NCBI GenBank assembly: GCA_007570785.1
Contig: ML664662.1
Span: 3,346,823 to 3,410,822, forward strand
DNA: 64,000 bases
DNA from: Antilocapra americana
Taxonomy: Eukaryota; Chordata; Mammalia; Artiodactyla; Antilocapridae
Direction of reading: 5' to 3'
Shown: one piece after another, positions 51,263 to 64,000 of the stretch
Position numbering within the stretch: position 1 is the stretch's first letter
Layout of the letters: the number at the start of each line of letters is the position of its first letter
The notes under the pieces: generated by a model
The model's input: only the letters and a program-made list of their open reading frames with translations
What the model was told of the DNA's origin: nothing
The model's database searches: none
Program-made: the position numbers and the translations under genes

Positions 51263-51779
51263 AAGTACCAAAGAAAATCTCCTAGAGGTGGAAGGACTGT
51301 GTCAAGCCATCTGACCTCCCAAACAGAAGCCTTATGTTAGCTCTTCTCTGAAACCATTCCTTCACTTTCTGTCTTATTCATAACTTACTTATTCCTCCAG
51401 ACTCCCACAAAGTACCAACAGGCACCACTGTAGCCTAGTGAAAACAATGGCTGTAATAGCTAGCATCACTGTTTACTGGGCCACACCATAAATTCTTTGT
51501 GTTGATGATTTTGGAGGATATAGAGGAAAATGAACTAAGTTCACTGCCTGGTCTGACCAATCTCCTGGTTGGGTTTTTGAGGAACTCACTTGGAGATGTA
51601 GATATCCATGCAAGTGATTTATGAAGTTCTCTCAGGAGGAACCTGTGAGGGAGAAGAGCAGAAGGGAGTAGGGAAAGGAGGAAAGGGAAGAGAAGGGAGG
51701 CTAGGAAGGGTGTGACTTTTAGTGACAGGCCAGTCTCAACATGATCCCATGGGGAGCTTTGAAGCAGAAGTTGTATTGC

Positions 51780-52092
51780 AACCTATCTGCAGAGCAGGAA
51801 TAGAGACACAGACCTAGAGAATGGACTTGTGAAAATGGGGACTGACATATATACACTAGCATGTGTAAAATAGAATGTTAGTGGGAACCTGTTGTATAGC
51901 ACAAGGGAGCTTAGCTCAGTACTCTGTGATGAGCTGGATGAATGAGGTGGTGGGCACGGGGGGGCTGCAGTGGAAGGAAAGCTCAAGGTGGGGGGGATAT
52001 ATGTATACATACAGCTGATTCACGCTGATGTACAATAGAAGTTAACACAGCATTGTAAAGCAATAATCATCCAATAAAAATTTGGGGGGAAA
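51780..52092 (+). mobile_element. L1 3' end
   Basis: GCAGGAATAGAGACACAGACC, GGGAACCTGTTGTATAGCAC, TTAGCTCAGTACTCTGTGATG, CAGCTGATTCACGCTGATG, CATTGTAAAGCAATAATC. Confidence 0.88.
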
Positions 52093-52404
52093 AGTAGTTG
52101 TATTGCAGAGTCTGGAGGCAAGAGGCTTCTATACCCATGAGCCATTGGCTAGGGGCAACCCTGTGAGGACAAAAATGTAAGTTTATCTGGTACATGTGGC
52201 TATTTACACCTATGGGCTACTCCAGCCACCCAAAGGTAGTCCTCCAAAGAAGGTGGAAGGTGCCAGTCTTTAGAAGTAAAGCACATGGAAATTGGGAAAC
52301 GAGAGCACAGATCCAGCAAAGGGGCTGAAAAGGACTGGAGTGATGGTGTTCACAACTCATAAGATCAAGGGCAACACAAACCAACAATAAGCCCTAATGA
52401 TTTT

Positions 52405-52660
52405 AGCCAACCATTAAGTGCTTACTGTAAGTCAGTCTTGTTCTAAGCTCTTGGTAATATTACCTTATTTAATCCTTACAACAAGCTCATGAGGTAGCTA
52501 CTGTTATTGTTTCTGTTCTGTTAAGTGAGGAACCGAGATCTATAGAGGCAATTAGTGTAAAGTGATGATAAACTTCATGGTGTAACTAAGATTTGAATTT
52601 GCAAACAGAGATGGGTGATTTGACAGCAATGTACTCTAAACACCATATTACCCACTTTGG
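52405..52660 (-). repeat. MIR SINE
   Basis: Reversed: TTAAGTGCTTACTGTAAGTCAG, TTATTTAATCCTTACAACAAGC, GAGGTAGCTACTGTTATTG, AAGTGAGGAACCGAGATC. Confidence 0.8.
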
Positions 52661-54060
52661 CAAGGCTTCTCAATATAGGAAGCTGTGAAGAGGGACAGAG
52701 CCTGAGTCATTTCGTCTGGACTCCTATCTTGACAGCTCACAATAAAATGAGACAGAGCATCTAACACAGTCAGTGCAGCAAAAATCTGCACTAAATATTG
52801 GACAGTGTTGTTATTAAGGAAGGGAATGACATTGCCTCTTTCAAAAAAATCTCTTTTCTATAATAATCTCTCTTAGGTCTGTAAAAGTCTTTATTCTGCC
52901 GTCCTCTCAATGTTTAAAGACCCAGGGAATCAACGTTTATTCTTGATAGCTCTATTGTATATTACATGATTTGGCAAAATTTCCATTACAGAGAATAAAG
53001 AAATAAGGCAAGAGAAGATAGGGGGGAAAAGGGAGTATACTAGATCATTACTAAAAGTTACTGAGAATGACAGGAACAAATATTCTGAACAAAGTCCTGT
53101 TCACTGTACTTCAGTCTTTCCTGGGATCTGATTATTAAATTGCTTTTTCCTGAACAGAGTGATTTTTAATTCCCTGGAAAATGTTATCAATAACTGCTTA
53201 GTACCCTGTCTCCCATAAACAATAGAACTTTTTCAATGCCATTAGAAAATGTAGTCACTTTTCAAGACTGAACTATCAATGCCAAAAATATCATTTTGGA
53301 ATCTTTAAAATCATTATTAACTGGCTTTCACTGTCACCTGAATTCTAGGCATAGAAAAAGTGCAGCATATTTCATCAAAGTCTTTAAGATTAGTTGAATG
53401 CCTTAGAATAATGAAGATAAAAATTCTGAGCTCTTCATTACGAAATAAGCATCAATCAAGAATATTTCAACGTCTTTCCAATTCTAAGCATCCTAGTTCC
53501 TTTAGGCACATTGAATATTTTTGCAACCTGTAAGGGTAATCTTATGATGTGTTTTCTCAAGTAAAACAAACATAAGCTTCTGATTGCAGTTTTCAGAGTA
53601 CTCGATACACAAAACTACACGTTACACAGTAGACAGTGACTGAGGAAGGAACTCTGCTTATTACTGTCCCTCTACTCAGGGGTAAGAGGTAATAACCAAA
53701 TACATTAAACAAGCAGGACAGGTCAGGCAGCAACCAATCATAATGAAAGTAGTAACCAATCAGAATGATGCTGTGATCATTGGGAAATGATGATGTGACA
53801 AATCAGAATGGATGCTGGCTGAAACACAGATGAGGCCACACCTAGGGATTCAGCTAAATATCAATCCTGCCTACAATCCATGTGAAACTCAATTCTACCC
53901 ACGTTACTCAACTTTCCTCACACAGAAACTTATTTCAAGAAAATCAGATGATTTCTGGGATACAAATGGGAACTTCTCAGTTTCCAGATACCCTTCCTCT
54001 CACAGCTCTGGTTGATACAAATTTCCACTAAGATTGACCAAAGAAAGATATTATACAGAT
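52661..54060. other. Intron stretch, mostly unique
   Basis: No exon is seen. CCAAT-type motifs cluster at 53732-53810 (see findings). Confidence 0.45.
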
Positions 54061-54074
54061 AAATAACTGATAAA

Positions 54075-54265
54075 ATTACTGTGCACTGAAGTACCAGGCA
54101 CTACACATTATCTTCCTTAATCTTTGCAACAACGCTATAAGATGAGTGCTATACTTACCCTGCTGTTTTGATGAGGAAACCAAGGTGAAGTCAAGTCACT
54201 GATTCAAGGTCACACAACTAGTACATCCCAGGGTTGGTACTCAAACCTGGGCAGTCCTTCCACTT
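54075..54265 (-). repeat. MIR SINE, 260 bp downstream of SYTL5 exon 1
   Basis: Reversed: TACCAGGCACTACACATTATC, CTTTGCAACAACGCTATAAGATG, GATGAGGAAACCAAGGTG, CAAGGTCACACAACTAGTAC, ACTCAAACCTGGGCAGTCC. Confidence 0.9.
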
Positions 54266-54523
54266 AACTACAATTTATGATGTCACTGGCAAATGAACAT
54301 CCTCATCAACCCCATATTTACTACTCAATTCCAACCTTCTTTCTGGCTAAATGATAAAGTGCCTTTAAGGATGTTTTCTAATATTTATGCTATTGTTTGG
54401 AATCCAGGAAGACACTGACCTACACTGATCTCCAGTGTGGTTGGAGTTGCCCAAATTCCGATCTAAATTGCTTCCAACAAACAGAAAGCAGTCAAGGAAG
54501 ACAGACAAGATAAAAGAATATTA

Positions 54524-56400
<1,877 letters not shown>

Positions 56401-56404
56401 TTTA

Positions 56405-56615
56405 AATACGGTGGCACTAGTAGTCAAGACTTCACCTGTCAATGCAGGAGACACAAGAGGTGTGGGTTAGATCCCTGGGTCGGGAAGATCCCCTAGAGAA
56501 GTAAATAGCAACCCATTCCAGCAAAATGCCTGGGAAATCTCATGGACAGAGGAACCTGGCCGGCCATAATCCATGGGGTCAAAAAGAGTCCAACAGGACT
56601 AAAAAACTGAGGACA
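56405..56615 (+). repeat. Bov-tA SINE
   Basis: GTGGCACTAGTAGTCAAGAC, GATCCCTGGGTCGGGAAGATC, GGACAGAGGAACCTGGCC, AAAAAGAGTCCAACAGGAC. Confidence 0.85.
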
Positions 56616-56890
56616 TTGCTGATTTACAATGTCATGTTAGATTCAGGGGTATAGCAATGATTTAGTGTGTGTATGTGTATATTTCAGATTATTTTACCAT
56701 GTAGGTTATTACAAAATATTGAGTAGAATTCCCTGTGCTATACACTAGGTCTTTGTTAAGTTATCCATTTTATATATAGTAGTGTGTATGTTAATCCCAT
56801 CCTCCTAATCAATGCCTACCTACCCTTCCCCTTTGGTGACCGAGTTTATTTACACAGCAGAAATAGACCCATAGACATAGAAGGTTTGGT
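56616..56890 (-). mobile_element. L1 3' end (rearranged)
   Basis: GCTGATTTACAATGTCATGTTAG, AATTCCCTGTGCTATACACTAGG and TTAAGTTATCCATTTTATATATAG are reversed L1 tail. The next 60 bp (CACAGCAGAAATAGACCCATAG) read as L1 in the other direction. Confidence 0.75.
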
Positions 56891-57372
56891 TTTTCCATCA
56901 GATGCGGTCTTTCTCAGATATATAGCACAACTGTTGTTTCTGCCCCTTCTGTGTCTCATCTATTTTCAGGTAAAAATAGGAAAAGCACTTGGTAACTCAG
57001 ATAATGAATATGTCATCATCACAGCCAGGTTTACTTAACACATACTGTTTATTTGCAATGTCAGATTTAGAATGTCCTATGTGACTCTTCAATAGAATTA
57101 TATTTAGAGTTCATTCAGAAGGTTGGGAGCTATAAAAATACTTGACCTGAGGCTTCTGGTTATCCTTGCCTTGGACTTAAGTATATGCAAATCTGCATTC
57201 TAAACGTCCAAGAGTCTACTCCTGAGGAGAAAAGAGGGAGGGGTGGAGTAATACCACGGGGCTATCGCATGATGGTGACAGAGAAGATGGGAAATCAAAC
57301 ATGGATATAAGAAAAATGAAATTAGTGAGAGTTTAACGAAATTAGCCCTGAATGGATTTTTACCCCCTCATG

Positions 57373-57600
57373 TAACGAGTTGACTCATTGGAAAAGACCC
57401 TAATGCTGGGAAGGATTGGGGGCAGGAGGAGAAGGGGATGACAGAGGATGAGATGGCTGGATGGCATCACTGACTTGATGAATATGGGTTTGGGTGGACT
57501 CCGGGAGTTGGTGATGGATAGGGAAGCCTGGAGTGCTGCAATTCATGGGGTTACAAAGAGTTGGACATGACTGAGCGACTTAACTCAACTGATACCTGGA
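57373..57600 (+). mobile_element. BovB 3' end
   Basis: TTGACTCATTGGAAAAGACCC, GGCAGGAGGAGAAGGGGATG, TGGCATCACTGACTTGATG, GTTGGACATGACTGAGCGAC, ending CTTAACTCAACTGA. Confidence 0.92.
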
Positions 57601-58220
57601 CTAATAGAAATGATTTATAAATGAATGACCAAGGAGATCAGAAATAGCCAAAATTTTATCAAGAAAATCAAGATGTTACCTCCAGAAGGCAAGACGGGAC
57701 TGTATCATTTAGCAATATGGAATCAAAATGCTGGGCATCCAGTCCTTTTGGAAACACATAGGATGGAGAAGAGGAAACAATGAGCATGGAACGAGACAGA
57801 GAAGATCTAGGGAGCTGCATGCTGACAGTGCCCAGACAGACTCAGATCCAAGCAGAAGTATTTGGGCCCCAAAGTGAAAATTAACTCTTTATTCCCAAGA
57901 GTACGTGCTCCAAGTTGGGGGATGAGGACTCAGTCTGGCAAATGTTCATGTCATCAATACCTCAAAGCAGACAACTATTTCACTCTTGCTTGAATTTAAC
58001 TTTCTTCTGGAGACTTCTGGTTGCAGTTGACTTCCCCTAGGGCTTTCAATTCAAGAAATGATGTCCTGGTCCTCCCAATGGAACCCTCTGTGTCTAGTTT
58101 AGTTTGAACTTAAGTCTGATCTGTTCTCTGTATGCTAATCAAATCACATTTCTGAACCCTTGGAGGACCAGCATCTGGGCTGTGATTAATTCACTTAAGT
58201 AGGTCCTATTTTTGTATTAT
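57601..58220. other. Stretch without recognised feature
   Basis: No gene or clear repeat recognised upstream of SYTL5. Confidence 0.4.
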
Positions 58221-58221
58221 T

Positions 58222-58340
58222 TATTTATTTGGCTGTGCCACACAGCATGTGGGATCTCAGTTCCCACACCAGGGTTCAAACTCGCATCCCCTGCATTGAA
58301 AGTGAAAAGTCTTAACCACTGGACCACCAGGGAAGTCCCA
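58222..58340 (-). repeat. CHR-type tRNA SINE
   Basis: Reversed: TTTGGCTGTGCCACACAGCATGTGGGATC, AGGGTTCAAACTCGC, ACCACTGGACCACCAGGG. Confidence 0.9.
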
Positions 58341-58931
58341 ATATGTACCATTTTTGGATGACTGTTAAGCTACTTCATATCCTCTGCTTACTCACTATGT
58401 CCACATTTTAATCAAATGACAAAAAAAGAGTAACATTAATCAGGAGTGCATTTGATCTAGAGGTGAGTCTCATTCTTTTTTATTTTGAGTCTCATTCTCT
58501 TAGTTAAATGAACTAAAGTCAACACTAGTCAAATCAGGAGGGAAGAGCTCATGTTTATTCTCTTCTTCAAAACATTCACATACAAACAGATCTCTTTCCT
58601 TCAGCATTTCAAATATGGAATTTTCCCTCTATGGCCAGTAGCCTCGCCAAACTGAGCTAAAATATTTAAAAAGAGGACCAGATGGTTTGGATGTCATTCT
58701 GCTGCTAGATAACTCATGACAGGTCATTCCCTCTGCTCAGTACCACATAAAATGCAATACGGAAAAATTCCCACAACATCCCACAAAGACCTACATTTCT
58801 TTAAAAGCATCTGTTTTGAGTAACACACACTTAAAATTCATCAGGGTTAGAATTTTAGGCAAAGGAAAGGGTATATCCGAATGAATCTCATTATGAGGTA
58901 CTTGAAATGCAGCTTTAAAAACAGTATGTAT

Positions 58932-59047
58932 TGGGACATCCCTGGTTGTCCAGTGGCTAAGACTCTGTGCTCCCAATGCAGGGGGCCTGGGTTTGATCCT
59001 CTGTCGGGGAAGTAGATCCCACAGGCTGCAACTAAGACTGGTAGAGC

Positions 59048-59078
<31 letters not shown>

Positions 59079-59085
59079 AAATATG
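58932..59085 (+). repeat. CHR-type tRNA SINE with (AAAT)n tail
   Basis: TGGGACATCCCTGGTTGTCCAGTGG, GGGCCTGGGTTTGATCC, then the tail of eight AAAT/AATA units at 59048-59080. Confidence 0.92.
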
Positions 59086-59264
59086 TATGCACATTTTAAA
59101 AAATAGTAGGTTTTACAAATATAAAATGGGAGTACGTCACATTCTGGATTAACCAATACATTTCCAAGTCAACGATTAAAAAAAAAGAAGAAAATGGATG
59201 AACACTTATAGATTAAGAATCCAATATTCGCAAATCAATCAATGTAATACACCACATTAACAAA

Positions 59265-61322
59265 TTGAAAAATAAAAATCACATGATTATCTCAATAGAT
59301 GCAGACAAAGCCTTTGACAAAATTCAACATCCATTTATGATAAAAACCCTCCAAAAAGCAGGAATAGAAGGAACATACCTCAACATAATTAAAGCTATAT
59401 ATGACAAACCCACAGCAAACATTATCCTCAATGGTGAAAAACTGGAAGCATTCCCCCTGAAATCAGGAACAAGACAAGGATGCCCACTCTCACCACTACT
59501 TTTCAACATAGTTTTGGAAGTTTTGGCCAGAGCAATCAGAGCAGATAAAGAAATCAAAGGAATCCAGATTGGAAAAGAAGAAGTAAAACTCTCTCTGTTT
59601 GCAGATGACATGATCCTCTATATTGAAAACCCTAAAGACTCTACGAGAAAATTACTAGAGCTAATCAGTGAATATAGCAAAGTTTCAGGAGACAAAATCA
59701 ACACACAGAAATCCCTGGCATTCCTATACACTAACAGTGAGAAATCAGAAAGAGAAATTAAGGAAACAATTCCATTCACCATCGAAACAAAAAGAATAAA
59801 ATACTTAGGAGTATTTCTACCTAAAGAATCAAAAGACTTGTATATAGAAAACTATAAAACACTGATGAAAGAAATCAAAGAGGACACAAACAGATGGAGA
59901 AATGAGCCGTGTTCGTGGATTCGAAGAATCAATATAGTGAAAATGAGTATACTACCCAAAGCAATCTATAGATTCAATGCAATTCCTATCAAGCTACCAG
60001 AGGTCTTTTTCAAAGAATTAGAACAAATAATTTCTCAATTTGTATGGAAATACAAAAAACCTCGTATAGCCAAAGCAATCTTGAGAAAGAAGAATGGAAC
60101 TGGCAGAATCAACCTACCTGACTTTAGGCTATACTACAAATCCACAGTCATTAAGACAGTATGGTACTGGCACAAAGACAGAAATATAGATCAATGGAAC
60201 AGAATAGAAAGCCCAGAGATAAATCCACGCATCTATGGACACCTTATCTTTGACAAAGGAGGCAAGAATATACAATGGAGAAAAGACAACCTCTTTAACA
60301 AGTGGTGCTGGGAAAACTGGACAGCCACTTGTAAAAGAATGAAACTAGACCACTTTTTAACACCATACACAAAGATAAACTCAAAATGGATCAAAGATCT
60401 AAGCATAAGACCAGAAACTATAAAACTCCTAGAGGATAACATAGGCAAAACACTCTCTGCTATAATCCAAAGCGGGATACTCCATGACCCACCTCCCAGA
60501 ATATTGGAAATAAAAACACGAATAAACAAATGGGACCTAATTAAAATTAAAAGCTTTTGCACAACAAAGGAAACTATAAGCAAGGTGAAAAGACAGCCTT
60601 CAGAATGGGAGAAAATAATAGCCAATGAAGCAACAGACAAACAATTAATCTCAAAAATTTACAAACAACTCCTGCAGCTCCATTCTAGAAAAATAAACAA
60701 CCCAATTAAAAAGTGGGCCAAAGAACTTAACAGACATTTCTCCAAGGAAGATATAAAAATGGCTAACAAACACATGAAAAGATGCTCAACATCACTCATT
60801 ATCAGAGAAATGCAAATCAAAACCACAATGAGGTACCACTTTACACCAGTCAGAATGGCTGCCATCCAAAAGTCTACAAGCAATAAATGCTGGAGAGGAT
60901 GTGGAGAAAAGGGAACCCTCTTACACTGTTGGTGGGAATGCAAACTAGTACAGCCACTATGGAAAACAGTGTGGAGGTTCCTTAAAAAGCTGCAAATAGA
61001 CCTGCCATATGACCCGGCAATCCCACTGCTGGGCATATACACCGAGGAAACCAGAATTGAAAGAGCCACGTGCACCCCAATGTTCATCGCTGCATTGTTT
61101 ACAATAGCCAGGACATGGAAGCAACCTAGATGCCCATCAACTGACGAATGGATAAGAAAGCTGTGGTATATATACACAATGGAATATTACTCAGCATTAA
61201 AAAAAAATTCATTTGAAGCAATTCTACTCAGATGGACGAAACTGGAGCCCATTATCCAGAGTGAAGTAAGCCAGAAGCAAAAACAACAATACAGTATATT
61301 AACACATATATATGGAATTTAG
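59265..61322 (+). pseudogene. L1 ORF2 C-terminal fragment (reverse transcriptase to Cys box), 685 codons open
   Basis: The frame is open from at least 59218; the coordinate start is a TTG, not a real initiation site. It keeps RT motif A (SIDADKAFD, about residues 10-18), [13 protein letters not shown], the catalytic FADD at 59598-59609 (residues 112-115), the thumb, and the Cys-rich box [18 protein letters not shown] near residue 541. The endonuclease and RT fingers are missing, so it cannot mobilise itself. Lack of stops signals recent insertion. This is not a host gene. Confidence 0.92.
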
Positions 61323-61514
61323 AAAGACAGTAATGAGAACCCAACATGGGAGACAACAAAAGGAACGCAGATGTATAGAATAGACTTGTGGACTTTGTGG
61401 ATGAGGGTAAGGGTGGGATGAGATGGGAGAAGGGCATTGAAGCATGTTAATTGTCATGTGTCTAATCAATCGCCAGCCCAGGATTGATGCTCGGGACTGG
61501 TGCAGCGAGATTTC

Positions 61515-61552
61515 CCGGGGGGGAGGGAGGAGGGAGGGGGGACCCGGAGGGG
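61515..61552 (+). other. G-rich run in L1 3' UTR (possible G-quadruplex)
   Basis: CCCGGGGGGGAGGGAGGAGG followed by GAGGGGGG holds four or more G-runs with one- to two-base loops. The same run lies on the minus strand at 26203-26235. Confidence 0.7.
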
Positions 61553-62249
61553 AAGCATATGTAAACCCATGGTGATATCATAACAATGTATGGCTAAAAC
61601 AATAATTAAAAAAAAAATTAAAAAAAAAAAAAAAAAAAAAAACAGTCCTAAAACCCAACTCTTATAATATAAGATTTGTAGAAGAGCTAGAATTTGGAGG
61701 TTGATTCCTCAAAATTAACTGGGCTTAGGAAACAACTTAGGCTTTTTGCATACTAATAAGCATAAGATCCAATGCATCAAACTACCTGTTAAAACAAACC
61801 ATCGACACTCTACAGAACTCAGCATTCCTAAACAGATCCTAAACAGAACAAACATCAACACCCTTCAGAACCCAGCATTCCTAATATTTTTAATATGCAG
61901 TAAAAATATTCAGCATGGAGAAAACAGGAAAATAGGACCTGTCAATAGTTAAGAAAAAGTCAATAGAGAAAAGCCCAAATATGGCTAGTTGTTGGATTTT
62001 TTAGACAAACTTTAAAGCAATTATTCTATAGTCAAATAACTAAAGACAAATGTTTAGTGAATGAAGGAAATATGGTCTTAATGAATGAAAAGATTAGAAT
62101 TTTAACAGACAATGGAAAAGTGTAAATAACCAAATGAAAATTTAGAACTTACAATCAGCAAAATAGAACACGTAAAAGATGGGCTCAACATCACCTTGAA
62201 GAAAGAATCAGTGAACTTGAAGACAAATTAGTAGGAATTATCTAATCTG

Positions 62250-62603
62250 AATTGATACTTTTGAACTGTCGTGTTGGAGAAGACTCTTGAGAGTCCCTTG
62301 GACTGCAAGGAGCTACAACCAGTCAATCCTGAATATTCATCGGAAGGACTGATGCTGAAGCTCCAATACTTTGGCCACCTGATGCGAAGAACTGACTCAT
62401 TGGAAAAGACCCTGATTCTGGGAAAGATTGAAGGCAGGAGGAAAAGGGAATGACAGAGGATGAAATGGTTGGATGGCATCACCGACTCAATGGATGTGAG
62501 TTTGAGCAAACTCTGGGAGTTGGTGATGGACAGGGAAGCCTGTTGTACTGCATTCCATGGCGTTGCAAAGAGTCGGACACGACTGAGCAACTGAACTGAA
62601 CTG
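62250..62603 (+). mobile_element. BovB 3' end with 10-bp TSD
   Basis: Flanked by ATCTAATCTG at 62240-62249 and 62604-62613. Contains GAGAAGACTCTTGAGAGTCCC, TACTTTGGCCACCTGATGCG, GTCGGACACGACTGAGCAAC and the tail CTGAACTGAACTG. Confidence 0.95.
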
Positions 62604-62999
62604 ATCTAATCTGCAAAACAGAATTAAGCATTTATCCTTGAGACTTTTAAAAGGTATTATATTGGCTTTTCCTGTATTATTCTTTGAATTTAAATTAATA
62701 ACTTTACTGGCACTTTAAGCTGGACTCGTGTGGTTTGTTTGTTTTTAAATTCCCCAGAACCTCAAAGTACCATAGCAGAAAAGCAGAAAAAGAGGCCTGC
62801 TATGATAATATAAATGAATACTCATCTTGGGGAAATAATCTTCCAAAACTTTCACTTACTCCAACATAGTACAAGTACTAAGAATTCACTCACTATCTAC
62901 TGTTAGGCAGAGCAGCCACATCCTGTTACAATTTACCTTCTAAAAGTCAAACCTACACAGTGCAGGTTCATGATTAGAAACATGAAATGTGTTGCTGGA

Positions 63000-63185
63000 A
63001 TGCCTGGATTAAACTTCTAGATGTACCACATACTAATTGGGTAACTGTGGGCAAAGTTCTTAGTTTCCTTATCTGTATTATGGGGATAATAGTTCATACT
63101 TCATAAGTTTTGGAAACTATAGGAAATGATATATATAAAGCACCTGGAATAGTACTTGGCAGATATGTGTTGGTTGTTTTCATTA
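63000..63185 (+). repeat. MIR SINE
   Basis: TGGGTAACTGTGGGCAAAGTTC, TTTCCTTATCTGTATTATGGGG, GCACCTGGAATAGTACTTGG. Confidence 0.85.
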
Positions 63186-64000
63186 GATTCATTTTCCCCC
63201 AGGTCCTTTAATAATATGATTTTGGGGGAATAGAATATTCAATGAGTGAATCATCTTGAAAACATTGATTTAAAAAGTAACTCATGTCAATTTGCTTTAA
63301 AGGATAAAACAGCTCTTACCTTTCCCCTGCTGATCAACAAAGGCATTCGTCTTTTTTTTTTTTAAAGTAGAGATACGCCTGCTTCTTTGGAATAGCTGTC
63401 CACCACAGATAAATATTACTGCGTGCTACTGGGTGTGATCAGTGTGTAAATAGATTGTGGGAACACAAGAAGCTAGTTTTTCAAGTTTCTGCTCCTAGCG
63501 CTCCATGAGGGTCAGGTAGTTCAGCATTCTACAGTTTGTGTGTCTCAAAGAAAAGCAAGCCTACAAAAGTGTTCTAGCCGTCAGATTGAGGTAAGAATAC
63601 TGTGTCTAGTGGACTTCAGTGTGACGTCTTCTTTCTTGATTTTTGTATTTTGTGTTTGTGAGGTGGGGTTTGGTTTCAGGAAATGACAGGCTTCTCTCAC
63701 CATTTGGTTAAAAGGAAAAAGACAGGAATATATAAAGAAGGGACATTTTGGCCAATGGGCTGCTCTGTAAGTTTGATGGAATGATGAGGGGGAGATATAG
63801 TCATCTTCTTGTTATTAGCATTTAATTTAATCTACACATTGAAGCATTGCTGTAGATCCCACTGAACATAGGAGCAATTATGTATCCGTAACATAATCAA
63901 TTTCATAGCAGAAGTGTGCCACTTTGCCAAAAACCTATTACACCTCTAGGTATAAAGTAGCAGTCCTTTTGCTCTGAATTTCTTTGCTTTGTTAGATAAG
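63186..64000. other. Right-edge stretch, no feature recognised
   Basis: No exon, RNA gene or clear repeat is seen. It may hold further 5' leader or upstream DNA of SYTL5. Confidence 0.4.

Larger units (their letters stand above)
59215..61641 (+). mobile_element. Young 5'-truncated L1 with long open ORF2
   Basis: L1 homology starts in the RT domain ([16 protein letters not shown]) and runs through ORF2, a 3' UTR with a G-rich tract (61515-61550) and a poly(A) of about 35 bp with two T interruptions. Its 3' 800 bp is nearly identical to 26115-26938. No clear target-site duplication was found. It lies antisense to SYTL5, upstream of the start codon. Confidence 0.95.

Noticed and set aside
59265..61322. 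685-codon ORF as a novel host gene
   Set aside because: It is the C-terminal ORF2 of an L1 retrotransposon with RT motifs, Cys box, 3' UTR and poly(A).

Overview
The window is ruminant (pecoran) nuclear DNA. It is dense in BovB/RTE retrotransposons, Bov-tA/BOV-A tRNA-derived SINEs, CHR-type tRNA SINEs and ruminant L1, with older mammalian repeats (MIR, MER20, MLT1, Tc/mariner, hAT) beneath them. No prokaryotic or viral gene is present. The only host gene I can support is the 5' (N-terminal) coding part of SYTL5 (synaptotagmin-like protein 5, Slp5) on the minus strand. In humans this gene is X-linked, so the window is probably X-chromosomal. The species is uncertain. The 3' UTR of the youngest L1 copies differs from the cattle L1_BT end as I remember it, so a cervid or another non-cattle pecoran is possible.

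SYTL5 reads from right to left. Five coding exons can be placed to the base by their splice sites and by continuous reading frame: 54525-54643 (start ATG), 32647-32856 (FYVE-like zinc finger), 13413-13528 (WFF motif, second half of the Rab27-binding domain), 11509-11617 (variable linker) and 7980-8114 (basic/Ser-rich linker). Together they give 689 nt, about 230 residues of a protein of roughly 730-750. The frame is open across all four junctions. The remaining linker exons and both C2 domains lie beyond the left edge. Everything right of 54643 is upstream: an untranslated leader, 5' introns or promoter-side DNA that I cannot resolve.

Layout: 1-7979 is the intron after exon 5 (BovB at the left edge, L1 tails, and an assembly gap of 100 Ns inside a BovB fragment). 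8115-11508 and 11618-13412 are short introns. 13529-32646 is a 19-kb intron with a BovB copy nested in a hAT element, an L1 nested in an MLT1 LTR, an old degraded L1 and MER20. 32857-54524 is a 21.7-kb intron with a hAT element carrying a Bov-tA, a degraded near-full-length L1 (about 42.4-47.16 kb) and BovB fragments. 54644-64000 holds a young 5'-truncated L1 with an open 685-codon ORF2 remnant, plus BovB tails.

I found no convincing new biological system. The most useful second-look items are: the exact SYTL5 N-terminal exon structure with a divergent linker exon; a gap flanked by about 99% identical copies of the same BovB segment, which looks like a false duplication; two nearly identical L1 3' ends in inverted orientation 34 kb apart; and several nested transposons with readable target-site duplications.
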